From Yoonia sp. (lineage in GTDB: Bacteria; Pseudomonadota; Alphaproteobacteria; Rhodobacterales; Rhodobacteraceae), in contig NZ_JAFMHJ010000004.1 of assembly GCF_017854565.1 (NCBI RefSeq), positions 1 to 64,000 on the forward strand: 64,000 bases of DNA, read 5' to 3'. Below are positions 28,973-38,191 of this stretch, piece after piece. The notes under the pieces are model-generated. The model worked only from the letters and a program-made list of their open reading frames with translations. It had not been told where the DNA came from and did no database searches. Position numbers and translations under genes: made by a program. Positions within the stretch are counted from its first letter, which is position 1; the number at the start of each line of letters is the position of its first letter.

Positions 28973-29535
28973 TGCGCAAATGGCTCCACAACAAATGCCG
29001 AGGTTGCGACCAGCGCATAGGACCCCTGTGCGGCGCTGCTTGTATTGCTATCGGCAATGGCCTTGCCAATACCAGAGGTTGGCAGCATCGGATCGAACCG
29101 GGCGCAGACGCGCAGGATCAAGAGTTCATTATTGGATCCGTTCGTAAATTCGATCACAGGCTGCACGGCGGCACCCCGATCGATGCATTTCACGACAGGA
29201 TCGACCGCAGCCCAGTTGCGTGGGTTGCGCCGCACCATTTCGAGTTCAAGCTGACTGGTGCAATTGGGGATAATGCCGGCCACATCGCAAATCCGCTCGC
29301 GGAGCGTTTCGCGGGTGGGGTTCGGCATCCGTCCGATCCGCACATCCCGTACGGCAATATCGACTCCGCGCTCTAACATGACATGGCGCGCAGAGATCAT
29401 GCCGTTTTCGTAGGTCATCAGGAAGAACATGAAAAAAACCGGAAACACGATCACGAATTCAAGCGTGGCCGTGCCGTCCTCGGACGCCCGAAACCGTCGG
29501 AGCAAGGTTTTGAGTGTTGCGAATGCGCGTGTCAA
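28969..29535 (-). CDS. TadE-like minor pseudopilin
   Basis: A 188-residue protein. The motif DGTATLEFVIVFPVFFMFF gives the processing site and hydrophobic stalk of TadE-family proteins. The exported part has conserved Cys (CDVAGIIPNC, VKCIDRG) that may form disulphides. It starts in the stop of the tadG-like gene (ATGA) and ends in the next start. Tad pseudopilins help assemble tight-adherence pili. No Tad ATPase or secretin is in the window, so this is a detached part of such a system. Confidence 0.85.
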   Translation of the reverse strand: MTRAFATLKTLLRRFRASEDGTATLEFVIVFPVFFMFFLMTYENGMISARHVMLERGVDIAVRDVRIGRMPNPTRETLRERICDVAGIIPNCTSQLELEMVRRNPRNWAAVDPVVKCIDRGAAVQPVIEFTNGSNNELLILRVCARFDPMLPTSGIGKAIADSNTSSAAQGSYALVATSAFVVEPFAQ

Positions 29536-31052
29536 AGGCTCAACCTCAGGTCCGTAATCTGTTCGGCGATATTGGCGAAAATATCGTTGAGCGCGGCACC
29601 TTCGGTTTCAAAGTAATGCGCGGATGATGAGGCACAGTCGCGCATTTCATCTTCACCATGGGATGTGGCACCCATCGCAATCGCAAAAATTGTGATATTC
29701 TGGGCTTTGGCGGCGTCACACAAGCTTTGCATCATGGTGTCTGCCTGCCACGCAGTATAGCCATTGTAGGTCAATGAATTGAGCGAAATCCGCCGCGATC
29801 GAGGGGACAGGTGATAATACCAGTATCTTTGGTTATAGGTTCTCCAGCGCAGCTGTTCTTCTGCTGTGTCGTAGTATTTCGTTTTGAGCCGCCGCCCTGC
29901 GACGTTTTCACCATCGGTCATCAGGACCATGTATTTCACGGTATCCAATGCCGAGCTGGCTGTCGGGTAATCCGACGGGCGCAGACCCGCAAACGCGGGG
30001 TCGATGCTTGGCATTCCAGCGATCAAAGGGCGCATTGATGGGTCAAGCAGCGACAGGCCCCATTTCAGGCCAAGATGGATCGCGGTGTAGGTCCGGGGGC
30101 TGTATTGGTTGATGGCTGCCTTCAGAACATCCGCATCCTGGCTTAACGGAATGATGCCTTCGAAGCTTTCTTTTGGACAGCTTGGTTCACGCACCGTGCC
30201 GTCGCCGGAGCTTGAATAATAGTCAAATGTTTCAACTTGCCGATAGGTCCGGGAAATGTCGAATTCGGTGGTGTTGAATTCGGACGGCAGGAAGTCGACG
30301 CAACGGGACGGATTTAATCCGGCGGTCACTGCGGGGTCCACAGGATCACTGCCCGACACGGTCATCGGAATAGGTTCGGTGGTCAACGCAGCAAACAGTT
30401 CATCACCAATGCTGACGTTTGCCGAATAGGCCACCAATGATATGGAAATCTGATCTTCGTATTCCGGCTTGAGCAGCTCATCGATAAAATTGGTCGCAGC
30501 GGTGCGCAGCAGTCGATACCTGTAATTTCTGGCGCTGCTGACCCAGCTGCCCATCGAACCGGAGATATCCAGGACCAGGGATATTTCGATATTACCTGTC
30601 CCCTCGATCGCGGCGGATTTCGCGGGGGCTTCCAAAGTGTCGATACCGACGAGTTTGAGGTAGAAAGTGTTCAAAGCCAACTCTGACCGCACCTCTACAG
30701 AGCGCGAGCCGACCTGCGTGCCGATGATCGGTTCGCCGATGATGGCACCGTCAAATCCGGCCTTGTCGAAATAGTCGATCACGACGGCTTTGGCATCTAG
30801 GCTTTGGTCAAGTTCGGCGGCGGCCAGCACGGCCCGGTCCGACACGCTTTGCAACAAAGCGCGCCGCGATTCGAAGCGCATGAAATCAACGGCCATACCG
30901 CCGAGCACCAGCATGAGGACCAATAGCAACAAGGCCATGATCAAGATACTGCCTTCCTCATTGCGCGCAAACTTGCCCAGAAACGTCGTCGGGGCCGGTT
31001 TCACATCGGAAGCGATTGCAGTTCTAACAATCTTGCGTGGTCTGAACATCAT
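29532..31052 (-). CDS. tadG: TadG-like protein with von Willebrand A domain
   Basis: A 506-residue protein. Residues ~20-45 hold the Tad-type head and membrane segment (NEEGSILIMALLLLVLML). The von Willebrand A domain begins near 155 with LVLDISGSMGSW, a complete DxSxS metal-site motif, and continues to MVLMTDGENV and IFAIAMGAT. ATG 31052 is chosen because GAGGG lies 6 bases upstream. TadG anchors or tethers pili at the surface in characterised Tad systems. The gene leads an operon with two TadE-like genes. Confidence 0.86.
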   Translation of the reverse strand: MMFRPRKIVRTAIASDVKPAPTTFLGKFARNEEGSILIMALLLLVLMLVLGGMAVDFMRFESRRALLQSVSDRAVLAAAELDQSLDAKAVVIDYFDKAGFDGAIIGEPIIGTQVGSRSVEVRSELALNTFYLKLVGIDTLEAPAKSAAIEGTGNIEISLVLDISGSMGSWVSSARNYRYRLLRTAATNFIDELLKPEYEDQISISLVAYSANVSIGDELFAALTTEPIPMTVSGSDPVDPAVTAGLNPSRCVDFLPSEFNTTEFDISRTYRQVETFDYYSSSGDGTVREPSCPKESFEGIIPLSQDADVLKAAINQYSPRTYTAIHLGLKWGLSLLDPSMRPLIAGMPSIDPAFAGLRPSDYPTASSALDTVKYMVLMTDGENVAGRRLKTKYYDTAEEQLRWRTYNQRYWYYHLSPRSRRISLNSLTYNGYTAWQADTMMQSLCDAAKAQNITIFAIAMGATSHGEDEMRDCASSSAHYFETEGAALNDIFANIAEQITDLRLSL

Positions 31053-31403
31053 GTTATCCCTCGTGGCAGCGCAGCGCGTAATCATACCGCCAAAGCGGTA
31101 CTCACACATCCCCAAACCACATCAAAGCACACCACTGTGGCAAAATTGGGGCGAAATCATCGCCGTAAGGCTGATTCAATCGCGCAAAATGTGACATTCC
31201 GAATGAAATTACAAAATTGCCCAACCGTTGGAAACAATGCGGCGGGGTGCGATTGTGCTGCGAAAAGTCAGGGGCGCGGGAAATCTTCCTTTTTTCTAAA
31301 CTGCCCATTTTTTAGACGCCTTTAAGAGAATCATCGCTATGTTGCGCGAAGGGCCATTTGAGACCCGTCACTACCGGCAAAGCCGGAGCAGGAAGGAAGA
31401 ATT
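31053..31403. other. Divergent control region between tadG-like gene and glutamate dehydrogenase
   Basis: About 350 bases between two outward-facing starts. It is A+T-rich at 31170-31340 (CTTCCTTTTTTCTAAA, CCATTTTTTAGACG), where promoters for both sides probably lie. CCGGC AAA GCCGG at 31374-31386 is a small stem just before the gdh ribosome site GGAAGGA. No gene is seen. Confidence 0.4.
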
Positions 31404-32843
31404 ATGACTGCGCACCAGTCCCCCATTGAACCTAGTTTCCGCCAATCCGTTGATATGATGTTCAACAGGGCCGTGGCCCTGATGGACCTTAGTCCGGGTC
31501 TTGAGGAAAAAATCAGGGTTTGCAATGCCACGTATACCGTCCGTTTCGGTGTCCGCCTGCGCGGCGCGCTGCATACGTTTACCGGGTATCGGTCTGTGCA
31601 TTCCGAGCATATGGAACCTGTCAAAGGCGGTATCCGCTTTGCGCTGAGCGTCAATCAGGACGAGGTCGAGGCGCTGGCGGCGTTGATGACGTATAAATGC
31701 GCCTTGGTCGAAGCCCCGTTTGGCGGCTCCAAGGGTGGTCTTTGCATCGACCCGCGCGCATGGAACGAACACGAGCTTGAGTTGATCACGCGCCGCTTTG
31801 CCTATGAGCTGATCAAACGTGACCTGATCAACCCTGCGCAAAACGTCCCCGCACCCGACATGGGCACCGGCGAGCGCGAGATGGCCTGGATCGCCGACCA
31901 GTACAAGCGCATGAACACGACAGATATCAACGGCGCTGCCTGCGTCACGGGCAAGCCGTTGAATGCGGGCGGTATCGCGGGCCGGATCGAGGCGACAGGC
32001 CGTGGCGTGCAATATGCGCTGCAAGAGTTTTTCCGCTATCCCGAAGACGTGGCGATTGCCAATCTGTCGGGCACGCTCAAGGGAAAGCGCGTCATTGTGC
32101 AAGGTCTGGGCAACGTGGGGTATCACGCCGCCAAGTTCCTGTCAGAGGAAGACGGCGCGATCGTCACGGGGATCATCGAACGCGACGGTGCATTGCACGA
32201 CGAGGCCGGTCTGGATGTCGAAGCCGTGCATGCCTGGATCGCGAAACACGGCGGCGTGACGGGTTACCCCGCTGCCAATCACCACACCGATGGTGCGGCG
32301 TTGCTGGAAGCTGAATGCGATATCCTGATCCCGGCGGCGCTTGAGGGGGTGATCAACCTGTCGAATGCGGACCGGATCAAAGCCCCCCTGATCGTCGAGG
32401 CCGCCAACGGTCCGATTACAGCCGGTGCCGATGATATTCTGCGCGAAAAGGGCTGTGTGATCATCCCTGATATGTATGCCAACGCCGGCGGTGTGACCGT
32501 GTCCTACTTTGAGTGGGTCAAGAACCTGTCGCATATCCGCTTTGGCCGGATGCAGCGGCGGGCCGAAGAAAGCCGTCACCAGCTTGTCGTGGACGAGTTG
32601 GAGCGGCTGTCGGCGGATAAGGGACTTGGGTGGGAGCTGAGCCCCAACTTCAAGGAACGCTATCTGCGTGGCGCGGGCGAGCTGGAGCTGGTCCGGTCCG
32701 GTCTGGATGACACGATGCGCGCGGCCTATCAGGCGATGCGTGCGGTGTGGCATGGCCGTGACGATGTGAAGGACCTGCGCACGGCGGCCTATTTGGTGTC
32801 GATCCGCAAAGTGGCTGACAGCTATCGGGCCAAAGGGCTTTAG
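31404..32843 (+). CDS. Glu/Leu/Phe/Val dehydrogenase family protein (glutamate dehydrogenase)
   Basis: A 479-residue NAD(P)-dependent enzyme that interconverts glutamate and 2-oxoglutarate plus ammonia. Family motifs are VKGGIRFALSVNQDEVEALA with the catalytic Lys region MTYKCALVEAPFGGSKGG, the proton-transfer PAPDMGTG, the dinucleotide motif VQGLGNVG, and the closing NAGGVTVSYFEWVKN. The length is that of the 450-480 residue subfamily. AAGGAAG precedes the ATG. It stands alone with its own promoter. The coenzyme is not certain from the sequence, so the symbol is left out. Confidence 0.9.
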   Translation: MTAHQSPIEPSFRQSVDMMFNRAVALMDLSPGLEEKIRVCNATYTVRFGVRLRGALHTFTGYRSVHSEHMEPVKGGIRFALSVNQDEVEALAALMTYKCALVEAPFGGSKGGLCIDPRAWNEHELELITRRFAYELIKRDLINPAQNVPAPDMGTGEREMAWIADQYKRMNTTDINGAACVTGKPLNAGGIAGRIEATGRGVQYALQEFFRYPEDVAIANLSGTLKGKRVIVQGLGNVGYHAAKFLSEEDGAIVTGIIERDGALHDEAGLDVEAVHAWIAKHGGVTGYPAANHHTDGAALLEAECDILIPAALEGVINLSNADRIKAPLIVEAANGPITAGADDILREKGCVIIPDMYANAGGVTVSYFEWVKNLSHIRFGRMQRRAEESRHQLVVDELERLSADKGLGWELSPNFKERYLRGAGELELVRSGLDDTMRAAYQAMRAVWHGRDDVKDLRTAAYLVSIRKVADSYRAKGL

Positions 32844-33143
32844 GCCCTCAAGCGCAAGGCGTATGCCTTGCACATCTGCGTACGCGCGATCAGGGGGAAC
32901 TTTGGTCGGGCGTATGTTGGGTTGTCTTGGCAGCCCGATGCAGCAGGTGAACACGATTGGCACAGCTTGCCCCGCCGTGCGCGGTGCCAAGAGCGGATAC
33001 GCCCCATGTCCCGGCGCGCGTTTCATATAACAGAGATCGGAATTGATACGACCTGTCGCCCATCGCCTCTGCTGCGTCGAAAAGAGGACATGCAGTGAAA
33101 GCCAACCCTTGCTAGTCTTGTCCTGCAGGCAAGGGGACGTTGC
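32844..33143. other. Intergenic region before soxBDAG
   Basis: A 7-bp perfect dyad GCAAGGC GTAT GCCTTGC at 32857-32874 lies 14 bases after the gdh stop; there is no U tract, so termination is uncertain. The rest probably holds the soxB promoter (A+T-richer at 33030-33050). No gene is recognised. Confidence 0.4.
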
Positions 33144-34397
33144 ATGGGATATTCCGGTTTCCGGGTCATCAAAGAGGGGCTTTTCGGCCAACGGGGTTGG
33201 AAACCTGTCTGGCGTGATCCCGAACCCAAAGCTGCATATGATGCTGTGATCATCGGCGGCGGGGGGCACGGTCTTTCTACCGCTTACTATTTGGCCAAGG
33301 AGCATGGGCTGACCAATATCGCGGTGCTGGAAAAAGGGTATATCGGCGGCGGCAATGTGGGCCGGAATACCACCATTGTGCGCGCCAATTATTTCCTGCC
33401 CGGCAATGCCGAGTTTTATTCCCATTCCCTGAAGTTATGGGAGGGGATGGCGCAGGACCTGAACTATAACGTCATGCATTCGCAGCGCGGGCTGATCAAT
33501 CTGTTTCATTCCGATGGCCAGCGTGATGCCTTCGTGCGGCGCGGCAACGCGATGATCAATCAAGGCGATGATGCCGTTTTGCTGGACCGCGAAGGCGTGC
33601 GCCGCCATTTGCCCTATCTTGATTTCGACAACGTCCGTTTTCCGATTTATGGCGGGTTGCTGCATCCGCGGGGCGGCACCGCCCGGCACGATGCGGTGGC
33701 ATGGGGCTATGCGCGTGGCGCGGATCAGCGCGGCGTTGATATCATCCAGAATTGCGAAGTCACCGGCATTGATATCGAGGGCGGCGTCGTCAAGGGCGTG
33801 CAGACGACGCGCGGGGTAATCCGGGCCAAGAAGGTTGGGATTGTCGTGGCCGGTCGGTCCGGGCAGGTCGCCGCGATGGCGGGAATGCGCCTGCCGATCG
33901 AAAGCCATGTGTTGCAGGCCTTTGTCACCGAAGGGCTGAAGCCGATCATTGATCATGTCGTCAGTTTTGGCATGGGCCATTTTTACATCAGCCAGTCCGA
34001 CAAGGGCGGGCTGGTTTTTGGTGGCGATCTGGATTTTTACAGCTCTTACGCCGCGCGGGGGAACCTGCCGATGAAGGAGCATGTGATGGATGCGGCGATG
34101 ACGCTGATGCCGGTGATCGGCAAGGCGCGCGTCTTGCGGTCATGGGGCGGGATCATGGATATGACGCCTGATGGGTCGCCGATTATTGACAAGACCCCGA
34201 CCGAGGGGCTTTTTGTGGATTGCGGCTGGTGTTACGGCGGGTTCAAGGCGGTGCCGGGGTCCGGTTTCAGCTTTGCGCATCTGATGGCGACGGGGCAGCA
34301 CCATGAACCCGCAGCCAAGTTCCGGCTGGACAGGTTCCGCACCGGCGTGGGCCTGATGGACGAAGAGGGCACCGGCTCTCAGCATAATTTGCATTAG
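33144..34397 (+). CDS. soxB: Sarcosine oxidase beta subunit
   Basis: A 417-residue subunit of heterotetrameric sarcosine oxidase, which demethylates N-methylglycine to glycine with tetrahydrofolate and makes hydrogen peroxide. The FAD-binding motif VIIGGGGHGLSTAYYL is near the N-terminus, followed by LEKGYIGGGNVGRNTT, where the covalent flavin region is expected. The last third has FVDCGWCYGGFKAVPG typical for SoxB. AGGGGA precedes the ATG. It heads the operon soxB-D-A-G, likely for use of glycine betaine breakdown products, common in marine bacteria. Confidence 0.95.
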   Translation: MGYSGFRVIKEGLFGQRGWKPVWRDPEPKAAYDAVIIGGGGHGLSTAYYLAKEHGLTNIAVLEKGYIGGGNVGRNTTIVRANYFLPGNAEFYSHSLKLWEGMAQDLNYNVMHSQRGLINLFHSDGQRDAFVRRGNAMINQGDDAVLLDREGVRRHLPYLDFDNVRFPIYGGLLHPRGGTARHDAVAWGYARGADQRGVDIIQNCEVTGIDIEGGVVKGVQTTRGVIRAKKVGIVVAGRSGQVAAMAGMRLPIESHVLQAFVTEGLKPIIDHVVSFGMGHFYISQSDKGGLVFGGDLDFYSSYAARGNLPMKEHVMDAAMTLMPVIGKARVLRSWGGIMDMTPDGSPIIDKTPTEGLFVDCGWCYGGFKAVPGSGFSFAHLMATGQHHEPAAKFRLDRFRTGVGLMDEEGTGSQHNLH

Positions 34398-34406
34398 GGG
34401 ATAGGG

Positions 34407-34670
34407 ATGCGGATCAATTGCCCCAACTGCGGGACGCGCGACCGGCGCGAGTTTTATTATCAGGGTGATGCACTGGCGCTGGATCGTCCCGCACCTGATG
34501 CGGGACCTCTTGTGTGGGATGATTATTTGCACAATCGGAAAAATCCGGCGGGCGAAACCCGCGATCTTTGGTTCCACGAGGCGGGCTGCGGCGCATGGCT
34601 GGTGGTGGAACGCAACACGCTGACCCATGCCATCCACAGCGCGACCCTTGCTGAAACGGCCATCCGATGA
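34407..34670 (+). CDS. soxD: Sarcosine oxidase delta subunit
   Basis: An 87-residue small subunit. The N-terminal INCPNCGTRD gives two Cys ligands (Cys5, Cys8), and the later HEAGCGAW supplies His and Cys, forming the zinc site of the family. The gene starts 9 bases after soxB and overlaps soxA by 4 bases (ATGA). The length is typical. Confidence 0.94.
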   Translation: MRINCPNCGTRDRREFYYQGDALALDRPAPDAGPLVWDDYLHNRKNPAGETRDLWFHEAGCGAWLVVERNTLTHAIHSATLAETAIR

Positions 34671-37573
34671 GGCTGCGTGACCCCGCAAACACCGTCAGTT
34701 TCACCTTTGACGGGCAGCGTCTTGGGGGGGTTGCCGGAGAGCCTGTGGCGGCGGCGCTGCTGGCCAATGGTATAAAGCTGGTCGCGCGGTCGTTCAAATA
34801 CCACCGCCCACGCGGCATCATGTCTGCGGGATCCGAAGAGCAGAACGCACTGGTCACCATCGGGCGCGGGGCGCAAACCGAACCCAATGTGCGGGCCACG
34901 ACACTGGAGGTATCCGACGGGTTGGAGGTGTTCAGTCAAAACGCCTGGCCAAGCCTGAAGCATGATCTGATGGCTGTGAACGATCTGATTTCGCCGTTTC
35001 TGGGGGCGGGGTTTTATTACAAGACGTTCATGTGGCCCCGCGCGTTCTGGGAAAAGGTCTATGAACCGATCATTCGCCGTGCCGCTGGCCTTGGCGGCCT
35101 GAGCGGTCTGCGCAATGAGGACCGCTATGAAAAGGCGTTCGCATTTTGTGATGTGCTCGTGATTGGTGCGGGGCCTGCGGGGGTGATGGCGGCCTTGACC
35201 GCGGGCCGGGCGGGGGCGGATGTGATCCTTGCCGATGAAGATACCGCGATGGGCGGGCGTCTGCTGCGCGAGGTGGAACAGATTGACGGCAGGCCTGCGG
35301 TGGATTGGGTTGCCGATGCTCTTGGTGAGCTTCAGGCGATGGAAAACGTCCGTCTTATGACCCGGACGACGGTGACGGGTGCGTATGATCAGGGCACTTT
35401 TGGCGCATTGGAACGCGTGGCCGGGCCGCGCGCGCCGGACAAGCCGCTGGAGTGTTTCTGGCGCATTGTCGCGCAGCGGTCGATTTTATGTGCCGGTGCG
35501 TTGGAACGCCCGATTGCGTTCCCCAACAATGACCGGCCCGGGATCATGATGGCCAGCGCGGTACGCGCCTATGTCAACCGCTGGGGCGTGGCGCCCGGCA
35601 AGTCGGTTACCGTTTTCGCTAACAATGATGACGCCCACCGCACCGCACGCGATCTGGTCGCGGCGGGGGTCAAGGTTGCGGCAGTGATCGACAGCCGCGA
35701 AGAGGTGGCCATTGCCGGCGATTACCCGATCTTTGTGGGCGGTCAGGTGACCGCAACAAAGGGCCGTTACGCGCTTGAAACGATTACGGTTTCGCATGCC
35801 GGCGGTGTTCGCGAGATACGCACTGATTGCCTTGCGATGTCGGGTGGCTGGAATCCGACCGTGCATCTGACCTGCCACATGAACGGGCGGCCCGCATGGC
35901 GCGAGGATATCGCGTCATTCGTGCCGACGCCGGATAGTATTCCGGGGATGGTGACGGCAGGGGCCTGCAATGGCAGTTTCAGCACGGCCGCCTGTCTGGC
36001 CGAAGGGGCCGCGGTTGCCGTGCAGGTCGCGCGCGGTCTGGGGCGCCAGGCAGAGGCGGCGGTTCCGGTCGCTGACGACAGTGCCTATGTGATCACGCCC
36101 CTGTGGGCCGTTCCGGGCAAGGGCCGCAAGTGGATTGATTTCCAGAACGATGTGCATGTGAAAGATATCAAGTTGGCCGCCCAGGAGAATTTCCGGTCGG
36201 TCGAGCATATGAAGCGCTATACCACCCAGGGGATGGCACCGGATCAGGGAAAGTCATCCAATGTTGTGGCGCTTGCCGTGTTGGCAGATGCGACCGGGCG
36301 CGGGATACCACAGACCGGGACCACGACGTTCCGCCCGCCCTATGTGCCCGTGTCGATTGCCGCGATGGGGGCCGGATCGCAGGGCAAAGGCTTTGCGCCC
36401 GAACGGCTGACCACATCGCATCAGGTCAGTGTCGCGCGCGGTGCCCCCATGATTGAGGCGGGGCTGTGGTATCGGCCCAGCTATTTCCCGCTGCCCGGCG
36501 AGACGACATGGCGGCAATCATGTGACCGCGAGGTGGGTTTCGTGCGCAATGCCGTGGGGGTCTGCGATGTCTCCACGCTGGGCAAGATTGACATTCAGGG
36601 GCCGGATGCGGCGGCGCTCCTGGATTTTGTTTACGCCAACATGTTTTCGACGCTGAGGGTCGGCCGTGTCCGCTATGGGCTGATGCTGCGCGAGGATGGT
36701 CATGTGCTGGATGATGGCACGACCGCGCGCTTGGCAGAGGGCCATTTCGTGATGACGACCACGACTGCGGCGGCGGGCCTTGTGATGCGGCATCTGGCAT
36801 TCGTCCTGCAGGCTTTGCGGCCTGATCTGGATGCGCGGGTGATGTCCGTCACGGAACAATGGGCGCAGTTTGCGGTGGCGGGCCCAAGGGCGCGTGAATT
36901 GTTGAATTCCATTCTGGATCAAGAGATCGGCAATGATACGTGGCCGTTCATGGCCTGCGGTGCGGTGTCGGTTGCCGGGGTGCAGGGGCGGCTTTTCCGC
37001 GTCTCATTCTCGGGCGAGCATGCGTATGAGATCGCCGTGCCGGCCCGGCGTGGCGAGAGCCTGTTTCGGATGCTGGTCACGCAGGCCGAGATGTTGGGTG
37101 GCGGTCCTTATGGGATGGAGGCGCTGAATGTGCTGCGGATCGAAAAGGGCTTTATCACCCATGCGGAAATCCACGGACGCACGACGGCCTTTGATATCGG
37201 CATGGACCGCATGGTGAGCCTGAAGAAAGATTGCATCGGTCAGGCGGCATCGCGCAGGCCGGGGTTGCGGGACGATAGCCGCGCGCAGTTGGTGGGGCTG
37301 CGGCCGCTGGATGCGGCAGAGGCGCTGACGGCGGGTGCGCATCTGTTTGCCAAAGACGCGAAAGCGGTCCGCGTGAATGATCTCGGATATGTGACATCGG
37401 TGTGCTATTCGCCGACGTTGCAGACGTATTTGGGCATGGCGTTTCTGCGCGGCGGGCCAGCGCGGCTTGGCGAGGTGATCCGCGTCGTCGATCATCTGCG
37501 CGGGATTGATGCGGTGGCCGAGGTGTGTGATCCGGTTTTCCTTGACCCAGAGGGAGGGCGTGCACGTGGTTAA
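34667..37573 (+). CDS. soxA: Sarcosine oxidase alpha subunit
   Basis: A 968-residue subunit with the usual order: an N-terminal ferredoxin-like fold (FTFDGQRLGGVAGEPVAAAL), a pyridine-nucleotide binding region with VIGAGPAGVMAALTAGRAG near 165, and from ~580 an aminomethyltransferase-like (GcvT) folate domain with DVSTLGKIDIQGPDA and MEALNVLRIEKG. The length and all parts fit the family. The stop is just after the soxG start region, so translation is coupled. No break or missing part is seen. Confidence 0.95.
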   Translation: MRLRDPANTVSFTFDGQRLGGVAGEPVAAALLANGIKLVARSFKYHRPRGIMSAGSEEQNALVTIGRGAQTEPNVRATTLEVSDGLEVFSQNAWPSLKHDLMAVNDLISPFLGAGFYYKTFMWPRAFWEKVYEPIIRRAAGLGGLSGLRNEDRYEKAFAFCDVLVIGAGPAGVMAALTAGRAGADVILADEDTAMGGRLLREVEQIDGRPAVDWVADALGELQAMENVRLMTRTTVTGAYDQGTFGALERVAGPRAPDKPLECFWRIVAQRSILCAGALERPIAFPNNDRPGIMMASAVRAYVNRWGVAPGKSVTVFANNDDAHRTARDLVAAGVKVAAVIDSREEVAIAGDYPIFVGGQVTATKGRYALETITVSHAGGVREIRTDCLAMSGGWNPTVHLTCHMNGRPAWREDIASFVPTPDSIPGMVTAGACNGSFSTAACLAEGAAVAVQVARGLGRQAEAAVPVADDSAYVITPLWAVPGKGRKWIDFQNDVHVKDIKLAAQENFRSVEHMKRYTTQGMAPDQGKSSNVVALAVLADATGRGIPQTGTTTFRPPYVPVSIAAMGAGSQGKGFAPERLTTSHQVSVARGAPMIEAGLWYRPSYFPLPGETTWRQSCDREVGFVRNAVGVCDVSTLGKIDIQGPDAAALLDFVYANMFSTLRVGRVRYGLMLREDGHVLDDGTTARLAEGHFVMTTTTAAAGLVMRHLAFVLQALRPDLDARVMSVTEQWAQFAVAGPRARELLNSILDQEIGNDTWPFMACGAVSVAGVQGRLFRVSFSGEHAYEIAVPARRGESLFRMLVTQAEMLGGGPYGMEALNVLRIEKGFITHAEIHGRTTAFDIGMDRMVSLKKDCIGQAASRRPGLRDDSRAQLVGLRPLDAAEALTAGAHLFAKDAKAVRVNDLGYVTSVCYSPTLQTYLGMAFLRGGPARLGEVIRVVDHLRGIDAVAEVCDPVFLDPEGGRARG

Positions 37574-38111
37574 TTTGCTTGCGGTGCCGCCCGGTGCCGG
37601 GATTTTGCCACGATCTGCGGGTGGGGTCGCCTTGACGGAGGTGGTCGTGGACATTGCGCTGTCGGTGATGCCTTTCGCCGGACAACATGATGCTGTCGCA
37701 GCAGCCTTGCGCGATCAAATCGGGGTTGGTCTGCCGCTGGCCAATCGGTGGGTTGGCCGTGGTGAGGCAAGGGTCCAGTGGTTTGGGCATGGAACATGGT
37801 TGGTAACAGGTGCGGTCGCGCTTGAGGGTTTGGCGGCGGTCACGGATCAAAGTGATGCCTGGGGGGTCGTCCGGGTCGCGGGGGCGGGCGTGGAAGACGT
37901 GCTGGCGCGGCTGGTGCCGATGGATCTGCGGTTGGCGCGCTTTGATGTGGGGGCTGCGGCGCGCACGATGCTGGGGCATATGTCGGTGGCCGTGGCGCGG
38001 GTGGATACCCAGGCGTTTGACGTGATGGTGATGCGGTCGATGGCGGCCACGCTGGTGCATGATCTTGATGGTGCGATGCGGGGTGTCGCGGCGCGCGGAT
38101 CAAATTTCTAG
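37566..38111 (+). CDS. soxG: Sarcosine oxidase gamma subunit
   Basis: A 181-residue subunit. The start is GTG, and 37566 is preferred over GTG 37560 because GGAGGG (37553-37558) is then about 7 bases away instead of 1. The protein has the typical gamma fold with LADAM-like repeats (VTDQSDAWGVVRVAG, LARLVPMDLRL) and the end VHDLDGAM. It overlaps the end of soxA. Its stop codon sits inside a perfect 22-base palindrome. Confidence 0.9.
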   Translation: MVNLLAVPPGAGILPRSAGGVALTEVVVDIALSVMPFAGQHDAVAAALRDQIGVGLPLANRWVGRGEARVQWFGHGTWLVTGAVALEGLAAVTDQSDAWGVVRVAGAGVEDVLARLVPMDLRLARFDVGAAARTMLGHMSVAVARVDTQAFDVMVMRSMAATLVHDLDGAMRGVAARGSNF

Positions 38112-38152
38112 AAATTTGATGCCTCCGGCGGGGATATTTTCGCTTGGAAGAA
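38099..38152. repeat. Palindrome plus CCTCCGGCGGGG intergenic element, copy 1
   Basis: ATCAAATTTC TA GAAATTTGAT (38099-38120) is a perfect 10-bp inverted repeat that overlaps the soxG stop. Directly after it, the element GCCTCCGGCGGGG-ATATTTT-CGCTTGGAAGAAG (38121-38152) closely matches 55394-55427. Such elements recur between genes in Rhodobacterales and may act as terminators or REP-like sites. Confidence 0.55.
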
Positions 38153-38191
38153 GCGATTGGCCTTTGCGTCACAATAGCCGATAATGGAGGT

